This document shows, one piece after another, positions 34,981 to 46,000 of a DNA stretch of 64,000 nt. How positions within the stretch are numbered: the first letter of the stretch is position 1; the number at the start of each line of letters is the position of its first letter. The DNA comes from CAYMZZ01 sp964395095 (lineage in GTDB: Bacteria; Bacteroidota; Bacteroidia; Chitinophagales; Chitinophagaceae). The stretch lies in assembly GCA_964395095.1 (NCBI GenBank), contig CAYMZZ010000004.1, positions 248,001 to 312,000 on the forward strand, in the 5' to 3' direction. The notes beneath the pieces were generated by a model that worked only from the letters and a program-made list of their open reading frames with translations, was not told the origin of the DNA and did not search any database. Made by a program: the position numbers and the translations under genes.

Positions 34981-37779
34981 ATGAAAAAAATGTTGTTAAC
35001 CCTTTTGGTGCTGGCCAGTTTATGCTGTGTTGCGCAGGATGATGATTGCCTGGAGCGGATACTCGCTAAAAATGCTGGCTGGAAAAAAATAAACTCCACT
35101 GTAAGAACCAGTGCTGCTCAACACGCGATACAAAAAAAGTTTACGGATGAAGTGCACGCCATGGTTGCCGCTTATCAGCCTCGGGGCTTGCAGGCGCAAT
35201 GGTACAGTACGCACCAGCCGGTGGAGTACAAGGTGCCGCTTGCATCTTTCACTTACAGGGTCATTCCCATGAAATACCTCTGCAGCGGCAGTACCCTGGA
35301 AATGGAACACGAAGGAACGGGAGGACTTACCATACATTTCAACTCCAATTATTTCAGATGGCTCTTTCAGCCCACAACCGAATATGAATCGGGCCCCGGC
35401 TTTGATGTGCTGCGCGAAGGGATGCCGAAAGAAATAAGCCCGGGCATCTGGCAATTCAAAGAAGTATGGACACCATTGGGATTTGCCAGGGAAGGCTTAA
35501 CCAGGCTCTGGCTTTACACTTATCCCGGCCAGTTGCCCTGGAGCTATATAAGCCGGCTTGAATTTTTGCAGAAGAGAAGAAGCAACCTGCTGCGTATGAT
35601 GAAGGATGAGGAAGACAAACTGCAATCCAATCTTAGCGACCTGGAGCGTACGAAAAAAAATATGGAGAATGTATTAAAAAACGATCCCGCGCAATATGCC
35701 AGCTATATCAAAAATCACTATGAGCCCGCGCCCCAGCGTTTCCGCGACCTGCACGATAAATCGGTGGATGCCTTAAGGAAGGCCATTGATCGTGTGGAGC
35801 AACAATTGCAGGCACCGGAGGCGGAGTTGAACAAGCAGGCCATTGTGGCGATCAACCTGCAAAATCATCTGGACTATAATTTTGCCGAGCCTAATGAACA
35901 GGGAGCTTTAGTATTGGTAAAGCCCAATCCTGCCTATTTGAAAAAGCTGGCGCCTTCTGTTCCGCAATTTATCACAGCAGGCATCACGTATTATCCGCCC
36001 GACCGCATATTGAATCTTTTTGCCACGGACATGGAGAAGCAGATGAATCATGGATTCCTGCAATCCTGTGTTGGCAAAACCGTACCCCCCGCCTTTAGTG
36101 GTGCAAAATCGAACAGCAAAAATGCCGGCAGTCAGCCATCGGCCACGGGTAAGGTATCCGGCGCTTCGGTGAATAGCAGCAAAGCCGCACCGGCAAATGC
36201 GAAAGCCGCCACACCCGGGAAGGGTAGTGGCCAATCTGCCTCCCCATCGGGCAAAGCCCTTTCGCTATCCGGCATGCTGAGTGCACCGGCCGGTGTACCT
36301 ATACAACTGGGCTATAACCAGGACAATGAATTGAGTGTAACGGTACCTAAAGCATCGGGGAGCCTCTACAGGCAAGTGCCCTTCCGCTTTACCAGGCCCA
36401 TCAGGGAAGGAGAAGATTATCAGGTGATGTTCCGGAAAATTCCTTCCAATATGAAGGGCGTGTTGTACCAGGCCAAAGGAAAAGCGCCGGAGGGTACCGA
36501 TCAACTGAAGCTGGCAGTCGACTTTCAGTATGAGTTGCTCACGCGCAGCAGCGACGATAAAACGATGAGCAGTTTTTATGAATCCTTTGCGCCGGCCGTG
36601 GGTGGCTACCAGGGCGAGGAAGGGAGGTATGTGGTGTTTGTATCCAATACCAGGGGCTTTGCCGGTTCCGATGGCAAGTTTCGCCAGGTGTTTTGGCGCG
36701 ACCGGAATACGGGTATCACCAAAATGATATCGGTGTCCGCCACGGGGGAGCAGGCCAATGGTAATTGCGGCGAGCCCTCTGTTTCTGCCGATGGGAAAAC
36801 GGTCGTGTTTGAATCTGCAGCTACCAATCTTGTTGCAGGCGACAACAATAGGTATAAGGACATTTTTTGCTGGAGAGCGGCCACCAACCGAATTGAGCTG
36901 GTCAGCCAATCGCTAAACGGAGCGGGTGCCGATGCCGACTGTTTTGATGCGGCAGTGTCGGGGAATGGTCAATACGCGGTATTTACTTCGGCGGCTGGCA
37001 ACCTCTCGGCTACCCCCAGGGGTCGCTCGGTGGCGAATATATTTTTGCGCGATATGCTGAAAGGCGAAACAACCATGATCAGCGTGGATCCCCAGCAAAA
37101 GACCGGAGGCAATGGGTATAAGGCCAGTATTTCATTCGATGGCAGCCGGATCAGTTTTTGCTCGGCAAGCAATACCCTGGTGCCTAACGACAGGAATAAT
37201 CTCTGGGATATCTTTCTTTGGCAGCGTGGCCAGGCGAATTTGAAAAGAATCAGTCTCACGCATGATGGCCAGGAGCGCAATGGCGGAAGCGAATCGGCAT
37301 CGCGGCAGGTGGCTTCCGTCATTTCGGGCAATGGTAAATACGTTGCATTTGCCAGCACAGCCAGCAATATGGTACCCAACGACAACAATACTTTTCAGGA
37401 TGTGTTTGTGGTGGAAGTGGAAACCGGCAGGGTAATGGTGGCCAGCTTTACCAATGACGGACAGGCTTCCAATGGCGATAGCCCGATTGAGCAGGGCGAA
37501 AGGGTGGCCATCAGCTATGATGGAACCTGGGTAGCGTTCCCCAGCAAAGCGAGCAACCTGGGTGCCGCAGGTTCGAATATTATTGTCTACAATACCGTAA
37601 CCGGGAAGAATTCGGCGGCCAGTAATGTGAAAGGCAGTTATGTTGGACGACCCTGCATCAGCTATAGCGGCAGCTATATAGTGTTTGGTAAATCAGATAA
37701 CCTCGATAATCGCTTTTCCCAATCAGGCATATTCGCCCATTTTACCGGCCATGGTCCCTGTCGCGATTGCAAGGAATAA
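34981..37779 (+). CDS. large exported protein with C-terminal TolB/PD40-like propeller
   Basis: The 932-residue protein has a signal peptide (LLTLLVLASLCCVAQ), a helical region (about 200-300; KRRSNLLRMMKDEEDKLQSNLSDLERTKKN), a Ser/Ala/Lys-rich low-complexity linker near 370-425, and about six blades of a WD40-like (PD40/TolB-like) propeller at 530-920, with signatures such as PSVSADGKTVVFESAATNL, GNGQYAVFTSAAGNLS and SFDGSRISFCSASNTLV. The propeller probably mediates protein or glycan binding. The N-terminal half is unrecognised. It is the second gene of a two-gene unit. Confidence 0.78.
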   Translation: MKKMLLTLLVLASLCCVAQDDDCLERILAKNAGWKKINSTVRTSAAQHAIQKKFTDEVHAMVAAYQPRGLQAQWYSTHQPVEYKVPLASFTYRVIPMKYLCSGSTLEMEHEGTGGLTIHFNSNYFRWLFQPTTEYESGPGFDVLREGMPKEISPGIWQFKEVWTPLGFAREGLTRLWLYTYPGQLPWSYISRLEFLQKRRSNLLRMMKDEEDKLQSNLSDLERTKKNMENVLKNDPAQYASYIKNHYEPAPQRFRDLHDKSVDALRKAIDRVEQQLQAPEAELNKQAIVAINLQNHLDYNFAEPNEQGALVLVKPNPAYLKKLAPSVPQFITAGITYYPPDRILNLFATDMEKQMNHGFLQSCVGKTVPPAFSGAKSNSKNAGSQPSATGKVSGASVNSSKAAPANAKAATPGKGSGQSASPSGKALSLSGMLSAPAGVPIQLGYNQDNELSVTVPKASGSLYRQVPFRFTRPIREGEDYQVMFRKIPSNMKGVLYQAKGKAPEGTDQLKLAVDFQYELLTRSSDDKTMSSFYESFAPAVGGYQGEEGRYVVFVSNTRGFAGSDGKFRQVFWRDRNTGITKMISVSATGEQANGNCGEPSVSADGKTVVFESAATNLVAGDNNRYKDIFCWRAATNRIELVSQSLNGAGADADCFDAAVSGNGQYAVFTSAAGNLSATPRGRSVANIFLRDMLKGETTMISVDPQQKTGGNGYKASISFDGSRISFCSASNTLVPNDRNNLWDIFLWQRGQANLKRISLTHDGQERNGGSESASRQVASVISGNGKYVAFASTASNMVPNDNNTFQDVFVVEVETGRVMVASFTNDGQASNGDSPIEQGERVAISYDGTWVAFPSKASNLGAAGSNIIVYNTVTGKNSAASNVKGSYVGRPCISYSGSYIVFGKSDNLDNRFSQSGIFAHFTGHGPCRDCKE

Positions 37780-37979
37780 TGCGGTTGATAGCAGGGAAAG
37801 GGGACTCTGGAGCATATCGTTTTCAGCTATTTTATCCTCAATTTGAAACAGGGCTACATGATTTAGCTTGTCCGTGAAACCCATACAGCGTGCATTGGTT
37901 GAAGCATGGATAGCCGGGTGGATAACTTAAGTAGCGAAAAGGTTGTTGCAAATAATCAGAAAGTAGGGGAGTTTCTTAT

Positions 37980-38591
37980 TCATTGAGCTAAACTCTTTCT
38001 ACACTTAATCAAATAAAAAGGAAAATTCTCCATTACTTCCGTCACTTCCACCAGGCCCGCATCGCCGAATTCGGCCGCAATACTTTCGGGGTCGTAAAAG
38101 AAAATCTTTGCGCCGCCAAATTGCTCATAGCGATCCTTGCCAATGGGGGTTCCCTGGCCATAGGTATTGGCGGCTTTGGTGATGGCCGTAAAAACCATAT
38201 ATCCTCCTTCAGCAAGCTGGCGGTAACAGTCGTGGATGAGTTTTTGTCGCTCCTCCTGATCGAGCAGATAAATCAGGCCATAGCAGAAAATGCCTTCGTA
38301 CAGTTTATCATCGAAGGGCATATCGGTGACGGATCCGTGGTAGATGGTCAGCGTGTTGCCAAAATGCTTTTGGGCGAGATCGATGGCGGTTGAGGATATT
38401 TCGATACCGGTTACGTTGATGCCGTTGTTGTGGAAGATACTGGCATTTCGTCCATAGCCTATTCCCGGTATGAGGATATTCCGGATATTTTGCTGCAGAA
38501 AAAAATCTTTTGTAAGCTGTGCGGATTGGGCGGGCTCCAACCCCCACATTTCCTGTTTATCCTGAAAAGCCTGTTCCCAAAATTCTGGCAC
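37980..38591 (-). CDS. class I SAM-dependent methyltransferase
   Basis: This 203-residue protein has the SAM site motif ILIPGIGYGRN near residue 40 and the acidic residue in VTGIEISSTAI. The N-terminus MPEFWEQAFQDKQEMWG and overall size fit the thiopurine/tellurite-resistance-like group of small-molecule methyltransferases. The substrate is unknown. It lies alone between the propeller gene and the SnoaL-like gene on the opposite strand. Confidence 0.88.
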   Translation of the reverse strand: MPEFWEQAFQDKQEMWGLEPAQSAQLTKDFFLQQNIRNILIPGIGYGRNASIFHNNGINVTGIEISSTAIDLAQKHFGNTLTIYHGSVTDMPFDDKLYEGIFCYGLIYLLDQEERQKLIHDCYRQLAEGGYMVFTAITKAANTYGQGTPIGKDRYEQFGGAKIFFYDPESIAAEFGDAGLVEVTEVMENFPFYLIKCRKSLAQ

Positions 38592-38859
38592 GCGTGTATT
38601 TTTTTGTTGCTGTTTGGTGGTAGCAGCAACAAGTTACCACTATTCCAATAAATTCTTTCGTATGGGAGATAGGATGTGTGTGCTGAGCGTTTTTACCGCA
38701 ACGAACGCAAAGGAGTGGCCAAGTTCCCACAAGGGCCAGGTTGGCAAATCCATGCATAAGCCGAAATCTTTCAGATTTACGTAAATTGAGCCAACCCGGC
38801 AGTACTTTACAATTTAGCCCAGTGTCGGGATATTAGGTTTCAGCAACCAAACCCCTGCT
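38592..38859. repeat. gap with a fragment of the composite repeat
   Basis: Positions about 38690-38725 carry TTTTTACCGCAACGAACGCAAAGG, one arm of the ACCGCAA module, without its partner. The rest shows no gene or recognised element. Confidence 0.55.
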
Positions 38860-39345
38860 ATGAGCAAAATAATTTCCCTTTTTTTCCTCCTGGCCATCTG
38901 TGGCCAGGCAGAAGCACAAAGCCTTGCTTCCAACGACAGCTTGCAGATCCTGTCGAAGATCGATGACTGGGACCGGGCCTGGCATATCAAGGACCCGATC
39001 CTTGCGACCAAATGGTATAGCGAGGATGCGCGGTTTACCAATGCCTTTGGCGATAAGCGAAACGGACAGAAAGAAATTGAAGCCCTGCTCAAGGAAGTTT
39101 TTGCCCTGCCCTTTGTGATGTCGGGTAAGAGCGAAACCACCGAACACCGCTACCAGGTTCTCAGTAAAAAACTTGTGATTGTGCACACGGCCGTTACCCG
39201 CAAAGGCCAGCAAATGCCGGATGGTTCCGTTTTACCGGATAGAATGACAACACATATGCGCGTGTTTGAAAAAGCAAAAGAAAGCTGGTTGATAAAAGCC
39301 CATCTTATCTCCGATGCGAGAGATAAACAGGCAGTAAAACACTGA
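38860..39345 (+). CDS. exported nuclear transport factor 2 / SnoaL-like protein
   Basis: The 161-residue product has a signal peptide (LFFLLAICGQAEAQS), and a SnoaL-like cone fold follows (DDWDRAWHIKDPILATKWYSEDARFTNAFGDKRNG ... TTHMRVFEKAKESWLIKAHLISDARD). Members bind small hydrophobic molecules or catalyse dehydration; this one is secreted and its role is unknown. The ATG at 38860 places the signal peptide correctly. Confidence 0.82.
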   Translation: MSKIISLFFLLAICGQAEAQSLASNDSLQILSKIDDWDRAWHIKDPILATKWYSEDARFTNAFGDKRNGQKEIEALLKEVFALPFVMSGKSETTEHRYQVLSKKLVIVHTAVTRKGQQMPDGSVLPDRMTTHMRVFEKAKESWLIKAHLISDARDKQAVKH

Positions 39346-39589
39346 TGAGCGGTGATCTTTCCCGGGCGGATCGGCAATCAATACGCAGGTAAAGACTTTC
39401 GTTTCTCCGGGTATGAATTTTTCAAGCGGCTCTCCCAAAGAATGGATTCATACTATTAAAGGAATGCAGCAGAAAGGGCTATCTTATTTTATACCCGGTA
39501 CTTATTCCCCAGGGAAGGCAAGCCGCTTATTCACTTCAACCAAATCCCGTCCCAAACGTATTACGTATATCGTACAACGTACTACCCAC
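39346..39589. other. gap with a coding-like frame upstream of the SGNH gene
   Basis: A frame that joins to the SGNH gene runs from 39413 (for example GLSYFIPGTYSPGKASRLF) but it has no signal peptide and resembles no family, while the lipoprotein start at 39590 does. I take the gap as non-coding or a remnant. Confidence 0.4.
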
Positions 39590-40324
39590 ATGCGCTTGCT
39601 CCTCACGATAGTTTATTTTTCGCTGCTGGCCTGCAGCAAGTCGCCGGAACCCGCTCCGGTACCGGTGCCGCCTCCACCGGGTCCGTCCACGCCACCACCC
39701 GCCAATCCGCCGCCGGCCAACAGCGCAAAGACCTACCTCGCCCTGGGCGATTCCTATACCATTGGGCAGGGTGTGAGTATAGCCGAACGATTTCCCGTGC
39801 AAACCGCCACCCTGCTTCGGGGCAATGGCATCAATATCATCAATCCCCAGATTATCGCTACCACGGGGTGGACAACCATCCGCCTGCAGGAAGCTTTACG
39901 TGTGCAGGCACCCGTGGGTCCCTTTGATGTGGTGAGCCTGCTCATTGGGGTAAACGATCAGTTTCAGGGCCTCCCTCTTGATGGCTACAAAACCCGCTTC
40001 CGCGAATTGTTGCAGGAGAGCATTCGACTGGCCGGGAACCGGCCGGAAAGGGTATTTGTTTTATCGATTCCCGATTATAGCGTAACCCCCTTCGCGCAGA
40101 ATTTCGATCGCGAGCGCATCAGCCGCGAAATCGATGCCTTTAACCTGGCCAATAAAGAGATTAGTCTTTCCCGTGGCGTTCATTACCTCGATATCACTCC
40201 CTCTACCCGCGAAGCGGCCAGCAATCCCGCATTGATTGCCAGCGACGGCCTGCATCCTTCCGGCACCGAATATGCCAAATGGGCCAACCGTTTGCTGCCC
40301 CTGATGAAAGAGGAGTTGGAATAA
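39590..40324 (+). CDS. SGNH/GDSL hydrolase lipoprotein
   Basis: From ATG 39590 the 244-residue protein has lipobox SLLACS, a Pro-rich linker, then an SGNH hydrolase domain: block I YLALGDSYTIG, block III LLIGVNDQF and block V SDGLHPSG with the Asp-x-x-His pair. Such enzymes are lipases or esterases that act on acyl groups, often on surface glycans or lipids. It is anchored outside the inner membrane. The next gene downstream is a decayed DUF418 gene. Confidence 0.88.
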   Translation: MRLLLTIVYFSLLACSKSPEPAPVPVPPPPGPSTPPPANPPPANSAKTYLALGDSYTIGQGVSIAERFPVQTATLLRGNGINIINPQIIATTGWTTIRLQEALRVQAPVGPFDVVSLLIGVNDQFQGLPLDGYKTRFRELLQESIRLAGNRPERVFVLSIPDYSVTPFAQNFDRERISREIDAFNLANKEISLSRGVHYLDITPSTREAASNPALIASDGLHPSGTEYAKWANRLLPLMKEELE

Positions 40325-40916
40325 GATCTGCTGAAAACAATTATCTTCCTGTTCACGGTTTTTTATTGGATTGATTGGATTCCCGAAGGCACGCAACGCG
40401 CTATTTTCTCCATGTTGTTTGGCGCAGGCATGCTCATTTTCCTGGGGCGGCTGGAACAGAAGATGAAGGGAACCCTGGCTGCGCCTGCAGGGTTATATGC
40501 AGGCCGATTACAATGAGTATGAAAGAAGCAAACTGATTTTATGGGATGGTTACGAAATTTCGCGGCTGTGCCGGTCAGTCGGCTTGCTGGGCACATTGTT
40601 GCTCCTGTATCGTGTACCCTTTTTTCATCGCATCATGCAGGCATTTCGGCCGGTGGGGCAAATGGCTTTCACCAATTACCTGATGCAATCGATTATAGGA
40701 GGATTGATATTTTATGGAATAGGCCTGGGCTATTTTGGAAAGTTGCAGCGGTATGAAATCTACTTTGTGGTCATTGCCATCTGGGTATTTCAAATCCTTT
40801 TCAGCCATATCTGGATGCGCTATTTCCGCTTTGGTCCGCTGGAATGGCTGTGGAGAAGTTTGACGTATTGGAAGAAACAGCCGTGGCGGAGGGGAGAAGT
40901 AAGTAGTAAGTTGTAA
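40325..40916 (+). pseudogene. decayed DUF418 (YeiB-type) membrane protein gene
   Basis: Two frames carry pieces of one family. The first (from about 40325) reads TQRAIFSMLFGAGMLIFLGRLEQK and stops at 40512-40514. The second frame reads LQGYMQADYNEYERSKL (from about 40478) and then FRPVGQMAFTNYLMQSIIGG and RYFRFGPLEWLWRSLTYWKKQPW, the DUF418 C-terminal signature. The N-terminus and much of the middle are missing. It is a degraded copy of a membrane transporter-like protein. AGTAAGTAGTAAGT words begin at its former stop codon. Confidence 0.75.
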
Positions 40917-41227
40917 GTAGTAAGTAGTAAGTTGGAGGTGTTGGATTACTATCAATAAAAATCTGCGCCGATCTGCGGGAAACGCATTGGCTCTTTAAAC
41001 CTGTTCAAAGCTTGGGAGAGATTTCCCGCAGATTTACGCAGATCGTTGCGCAGATGAACGCAGAAGAGGAATGGCTGAAAAAGCACTCGTGGGTAAGAGA
41101 TTATTGAAAGGTCGTGAGGAATTTCCCATTTGAATGACGAAAATCTTCTAATTCTATTTACCTTTTGATTCAAAACCCCGCTTAACCCCCACTTACTACT
41201 TACAACTTAAAACTTACCACTCAAAAA
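40897..41227. repeat. AGTAAGT words and CGCAGAT inverted element
   Basis: Positions about 40898-40936 are AGTAAGTAGTAAGTTG-like words at the stop codon of the pseudogene. Positions 40960-41072 hold a CGCAGAT inverted element (ATCTGCGCCGATCTGCGGG / TTTCCCGCAGATTTACGCAG) with the CCTGTTCAAAG centre seen at 24320. Positions about 41193-41222 hold CTTACTACTTACAACTTAAA, the opposite-strand form of the same words, just before the next gene. No gene. Confidence 0.7.
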
Positions 41228-42796
41228 ATGCGCTTCCTGCTCCTCCTCCTCCTCCTCGCTTCCTGCACGCAGAATGGTAATAAAAACCCGGAAAGCAAAA
41301 CACACACATCTCCATACGATGCGCTTCTCAATAATGACGACAGCGCCCGCCTTGTCGCTCTCCGGCAGCATATACCCCTGCTGCAGCAGCTATTTCGGGA
41401 TTATGCGCAGAAGAATAATATCCCCGGTCTGTCCTTCGCCGTTGTTGTGGGCGACAGTATGCTTACCAGCGGAAATTTTGGCTATGCCAATATCAGTACA
41501 CAGCAGCCGGTGAGCGATTCCACGCAGTTCCGGATAGCGAGCATGTCGAAAAGCTTTACCGCGATGGCGGTATTGAAACTACGTGATGAGGGAAAACTTC
41601 AGCTCGATGATCCGGTGGAGAGATACATTCCGCTGATGCGCGATCAGCGCTACCCCAGCGCCGATGCGCCACCGATTACCATCCGCCATTTGATGACCCA
41701 TGGCGCCGGTTTTCCCGAAGATAATCCCTGGGGCGATCGACAACTGGCCGACACCGATGCCGAGTTCATGGCTTTTTTGAAGGAAGGGATCAGCTTCTCC
41801 AACCCGCCCGGTGTGCAATATGAATACAGCAACCTGGGCTTCGCCCTGCTGGGCAAGCTGATAACCGAAGTATCGGGCAAACCCTACCAGCAATACATTC
41901 GGGAAGCGATTCTGCAACCCCTGCAGATGGGCCATACCACCTGGGAGTATGCGGATGTTGCACCCGACATGCTGGCCCATGGGTACCGATGGATTAATGA
42001 AAGCTGGGAGGAGCAGGCCCTGCTGCACGATGCGCCGGACGGAAGCTGGGGTGCTATGGGGAGTATGATCTCCTCGGTGCAAGAATTTAGCCGCTATATG
42101 CGTTTTCATCTCAGCGCCTGGCCGCCCTCTTCCCTGTCGGAAAAGGGGCCGGTGAAGCGCAGCTCGGTGCGCGAAATGCATCATCCCTGGCGCTTCAATG
42201 GGTTGAACCCGAACTACCGCTATCCGGGCGGGCGGGTATGCGCCATTACCTCCGCCTATGGTTATGGCCTGCGCTGGCTCTACGATTGCGAAGAGCGGGT
42301 GATGGTATCACATAGCGGTGGGCTGCCGGGCTTTGGCAGTCACTGGATGATATTGCCCGACTATGGAATCGGTATTGTTGCGCTCGCCAACCGCACTTAT
42401 GCGCCCATGAGCAGCATCAATATGCAGGCGATAGATACCCTGATACGACTGGCTACCCTGAAACCCAAACCCATTCCTGTTAGCCCTATCCTCAAACAAA
42501 GACAACAGGAATTGATGAAGCTGCTGCCCCACTGGAATGGCGCTGAGCAATCGGGGCTTTTTGCCGAAAACTTTTTCGACGATTATAAGATCGATAGTCT
42601 TCGCAAGCAGGCAGCAACCCTGTTTGAAAAAGCAGGGGCAGTGAAAAAGGTTTCGGAAATGATTGCGCTGAACCAACTACGCGGCTATTTTACCGTAGAA
42701 GGCGCAAAGGGCAGCCTTCAAATTTTCTTCACCCTTTCACCCGAGGCGAAACCCAAAATACAGGCTTATGAAATTTGGGAATACAAGCCGGAATAA
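41228..42796 (+). CDS. serine beta-lactamase / class C-like hydrolase lipoprotein
   Basis: The 522-residue protein has lipobox LLASC, a beta-lactamase domain with SxxK motif SMSK (Ser105, Lys108), the YxN-type motif YSN in VQYEYSNLGFALLGKL, and HSGG (VSHSGGLPGFGSH). Members of this family (penicillin-binding protein or esterase) hydrolyse peptides or esters; the substrate is unknown. The C-terminal 170 residues are an extra domain (AEQSGLFAENFFDDYKIDSLRK). It is surface-anchored. Confidence 0.88.
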   Translation: MRFLLLLLLLASCTQNGNKNPESKTHTSPYDALLNNDDSARLVALRQHIPLLQQLFRDYAQKNNIPGLSFAVVVGDSMLTSGNFGYANISTQQPVSDSTQFRIASMSKSFTAMAVLKLRDEGKLQLDDPVERYIPLMRDQRYPSADAPPITIRHLMTHGAGFPEDNPWGDRQLADTDAEFMAFLKEGISFSNPPGVQYEYSNLGFALLGKLITEVSGKPYQQYIREAILQPLQMGHTTWEYADVAPDMLAHGYRWINESWEEQALLHDAPDGSWGAMGSMISSVQEFSRYMRFHLSAWPPSSLSEKGPVKRSSVREMHHPWRFNGLNPNYRYPGGRVCAITSAYGYGLRWLYDCEERVMVSHSGGLPGFGSHWMILPDYGIGIVALANRTYAPMSSINMQAIDTLIRLATLKPKPIPVSPILKQRQQELMKLLPHWNGAEQSGLFAENFFDDYKIDSLRKQAATLFEKAGAVKKVSEMIALNQLRGYFTVEGAKGSLQIFFTLSPEAKPKIQAYEIWEYKPE

Positions 42797-43095
42797 ATCC
42801 ATACCCTAAACAGGTTTCGTAAATCTACGATAAGCGGTCTTCCTGCCACTTCATTAGGCCACTATGTGGTATTTACGATAATAAGTGCAGTAAATACTTG
42901 CAAAGCCCGAAACAGGAAACTACCTTTACCGGTGGAACGACAAAGTGTGTAGAGGCCCGCGTACCTGTATGGGCCAACGAATCCAGTCTTATCAAAAATC
43001 CGTCAACCATTTCCTTTTATTCCAGTAGCCTGTGTAAGCAGTGATCAATCTAATGCGACAGTATTTTTTTGATCGCATCACTCAATCTAACATGT
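42797..43095. other. gap before the GloVer gene
   Basis: No gene is seen in about 300 bases. A possible stem (TCGTAAAT near 42828 and ATTTACGA near 42871) may form a hairpin, and the region just before the next gene holds a T-rich TATTTTTTTG. I see no other feature. Confidence 0.4.
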
Positions 43096-46000
43096 ATGAA
43101 AATTCGGCTACCCGGAAACCCTTCTTACTGCCTCCTAACGGTATGCCTGCTGCTTATGCTCCTCTCTGCACAGTCGCAGGGCGTTTACCGCTTTTGGGGA
43201 TCTACGCGCCAGGGCGGTCAACACAATACCGGCGTACTCTTCAGCCTCGACAGCAATGCCGCCAATTACTCCGTCAAATTTGATTTTACCCTAAGCAACG
43301 CAGGTGCTTCACCTTATTATACCCAACTCACTGAATGGAATGGTAAATTCTATGGCGTTACCGTTGCCGGTGGCGACAATAGTAACTACGGTGTTATTTT
43401 CGAATGGGATCCAGTCACCAACGTCTATTCACATCGCTATAGCTTTTCCGGCAGCGATTGCTGGTTTATGTACGGAAGCCTGACCGTTTTCAATAATAAG
43501 TTTTATGGCATGACCAGCCGCGGCGGCGACTATGGACTGGGTGTGCTTTTTGAATGGGATCCGGTAAGCCATCAGTTCACCCGGCTCTATCATTTTAGTG
43601 ATGCGAGCGGACATAGCCCGGAAGGAAGCCTTACGGTGAAGGACGGCAAACTTTACGGACTCACGAGGGCGGGTGGAGCCAATTTTGGCGGAACCCTTTT
43701 TTCGTTTGATCCGCTAACCCTCGACTTCACCCTTCAATATGAATTTGATTATGCCGAAGGCAAGGGGCCGCATGGCGATCTGAAACTATATAATGGCAAG
43801 CTTTATGGTATGACGGCTGAAGGTGGTCCGCATGGTTATGGCACTTTGTTTGAATGGGATCCCGATACCGGCACCTTTACCAATCGATTTGCCTTTGATG
43901 GGGCCAATGGCAAGTATCCCTATGGCAGTCTCACCGTTTTTCAGGATAAACTCTATGGGCTCACCTCAGAAGGGGGTGCTAATAATGCGGGCGTATTGTT
44001 TGAGTATAACCCGGCCGGTTTCGCCTGCATGAAAAAGCTCGATTTCGGGGGATCATTAGGAATCAATCCCTATGGATCACTTGCTGCCGGCGACAATACG
44101 CTGGCGGGTTGCACCTGGATGGGAGGAACGGGCAACTATGGAACATTATTCGAATATAATCCCGCAACCGGACAGATCGTACAAACCAGGGAATTCTCGC
44201 AGCAATTGAATGGGAGCAATCCACTCGGCAGCCTGGCCTGGAATGGCGCCAGCTTTTTCGGTCTCACCTCCAGCGGAGGCGCGGCCAATGCCGGGGTCAT
44301 TTTTGAATGGGAACCTACAGCCAATACTTACACGAAGCGGATTGATTTCAACATAGCAGAGAATGGTGCCCTGCCCACAGGATCGCTGCTGAAGTGGAAG
44401 GGTAAACTATATGGAACCGCCAGCCGGGGTGGCATGGCCAATCGCGGTGTATTGTTTAGCTATAACGAAGCAACGGGTGAATACACTCGTCTCGTTGATT
44501 TTGACGGAACCAATGGCGCTTATCCCACCGGTGACCTTCGCATCATTGGTCAAAAAATTTATGGATGGACACGCGAAGGCGGCCTGAACGACAAGGGCGC
44601 CATCTTTAGCTGGGACCTGGCATCGCAAACCCTGCAGGTAGTTTATTCCTTTACCAATGCGGAGGGCAGCTATCCCTCAGCCGGGGCTTTGTGGCATAAT
44701 GATAAATTTTACGGAACTACGGAATACGGTGGCATCGGTGATTATGGGGTGTTGTATATGTTTGATCCCGCTACCTCCAATTATACCGTGAAGCATCATT
44801 TTGATGGAACGGGAGGTGCGAACCCAACCGGCTACCTGGCAGTAAGAAACCAGCAATTGTTTGGCATGACCAGCTATGGTGGTACTAATGAAACCGGCAC
44901 TATCTATCAATGGGACCTGGTTGCGGAAAACTTTACCACCCGATATCATTTTGAGGCCAATGGCATGGGCGTTCATCCCAGAGCCGGCCTCACTTTAAGC
45001 AGCGATGGAAGCGAGTTTTATGGCATGACCCGCGAAACGAATGGCCAAATCAGTTTTCCCGGCCAGGAAGGTCCCGGTGTACTCTTTGCCTGGAACCCGC
45101 AAAGCGGACAATACAGCAAGAAAATAGATTTTGATGGCGCCAATGGCGGATTGCCCGTTGGTAATTTGCGCAGGAGCGGCGGTCGTTACTATGGTATGAC
45201 CAACCAGGGTGGCGATGGCGAAAGCTATCCGGGTATCAACTACATTGTAGGCGGAAGTGGCGTAATCTTTGAATGGGATGCCGCCAACAACATCATTAGC
45301 AAGAAGGTGGATTTGCTGGGCGACAATGGCGCTTATCCCAGTGGCAATGACCTGGCACTGGCTGAAGTGCCGGTAGCGGAAGGGCAGGCGAATAATTGCC
45401 ATAATCTGCCATCAGTAATGATTGGTGCGGAGAATAATAATAAATGGGTTCCCATTGTGGACGCTGCCGGTAATGTGCTGGCTGAAATTATGGCGAATGG
45501 CAATAACCTGGGACTGGTGCAGGCCAGTGTTTATATACACGAGGGTCCGCAACGGGAAGACAGCAAGCGCCGCATATATCTCAACAGGAGCATTAGTATT
45601 TCCCCGGCCAACCAGCCCGGCACGCCGGTGAGTATTCGCCTGTATATCCGTTCGCAGGAATTTGAAGCCCTAAAGCAGGCCAGCAATAGCCAGGGTCAGC
45701 CATCGGGCATTAGCCAGATTGGGGATCTCTCTATCTATAAGATGCCGAACGATTGTGGCGAATCTTTTACCGAATTACAGAACCGACTTACCAGTACGGC
45801 GGCTTCCTGGTCGGCCGACTATGTGCTCAGCACCCAGGTTAGTTCATTCTCCACCTTCTATTTTGCACCCGGAGCCGCCGAAGCACCTTTGCCGGTAGAG
45901 TTTCTGTCATTTACGGCGGATCTGCGGGGTAAGGATGCGGAACTCAACTGGCAAACCGCGCATGAGCGCGATATCGTGCGATTCGACATTGAAAGAAGCC

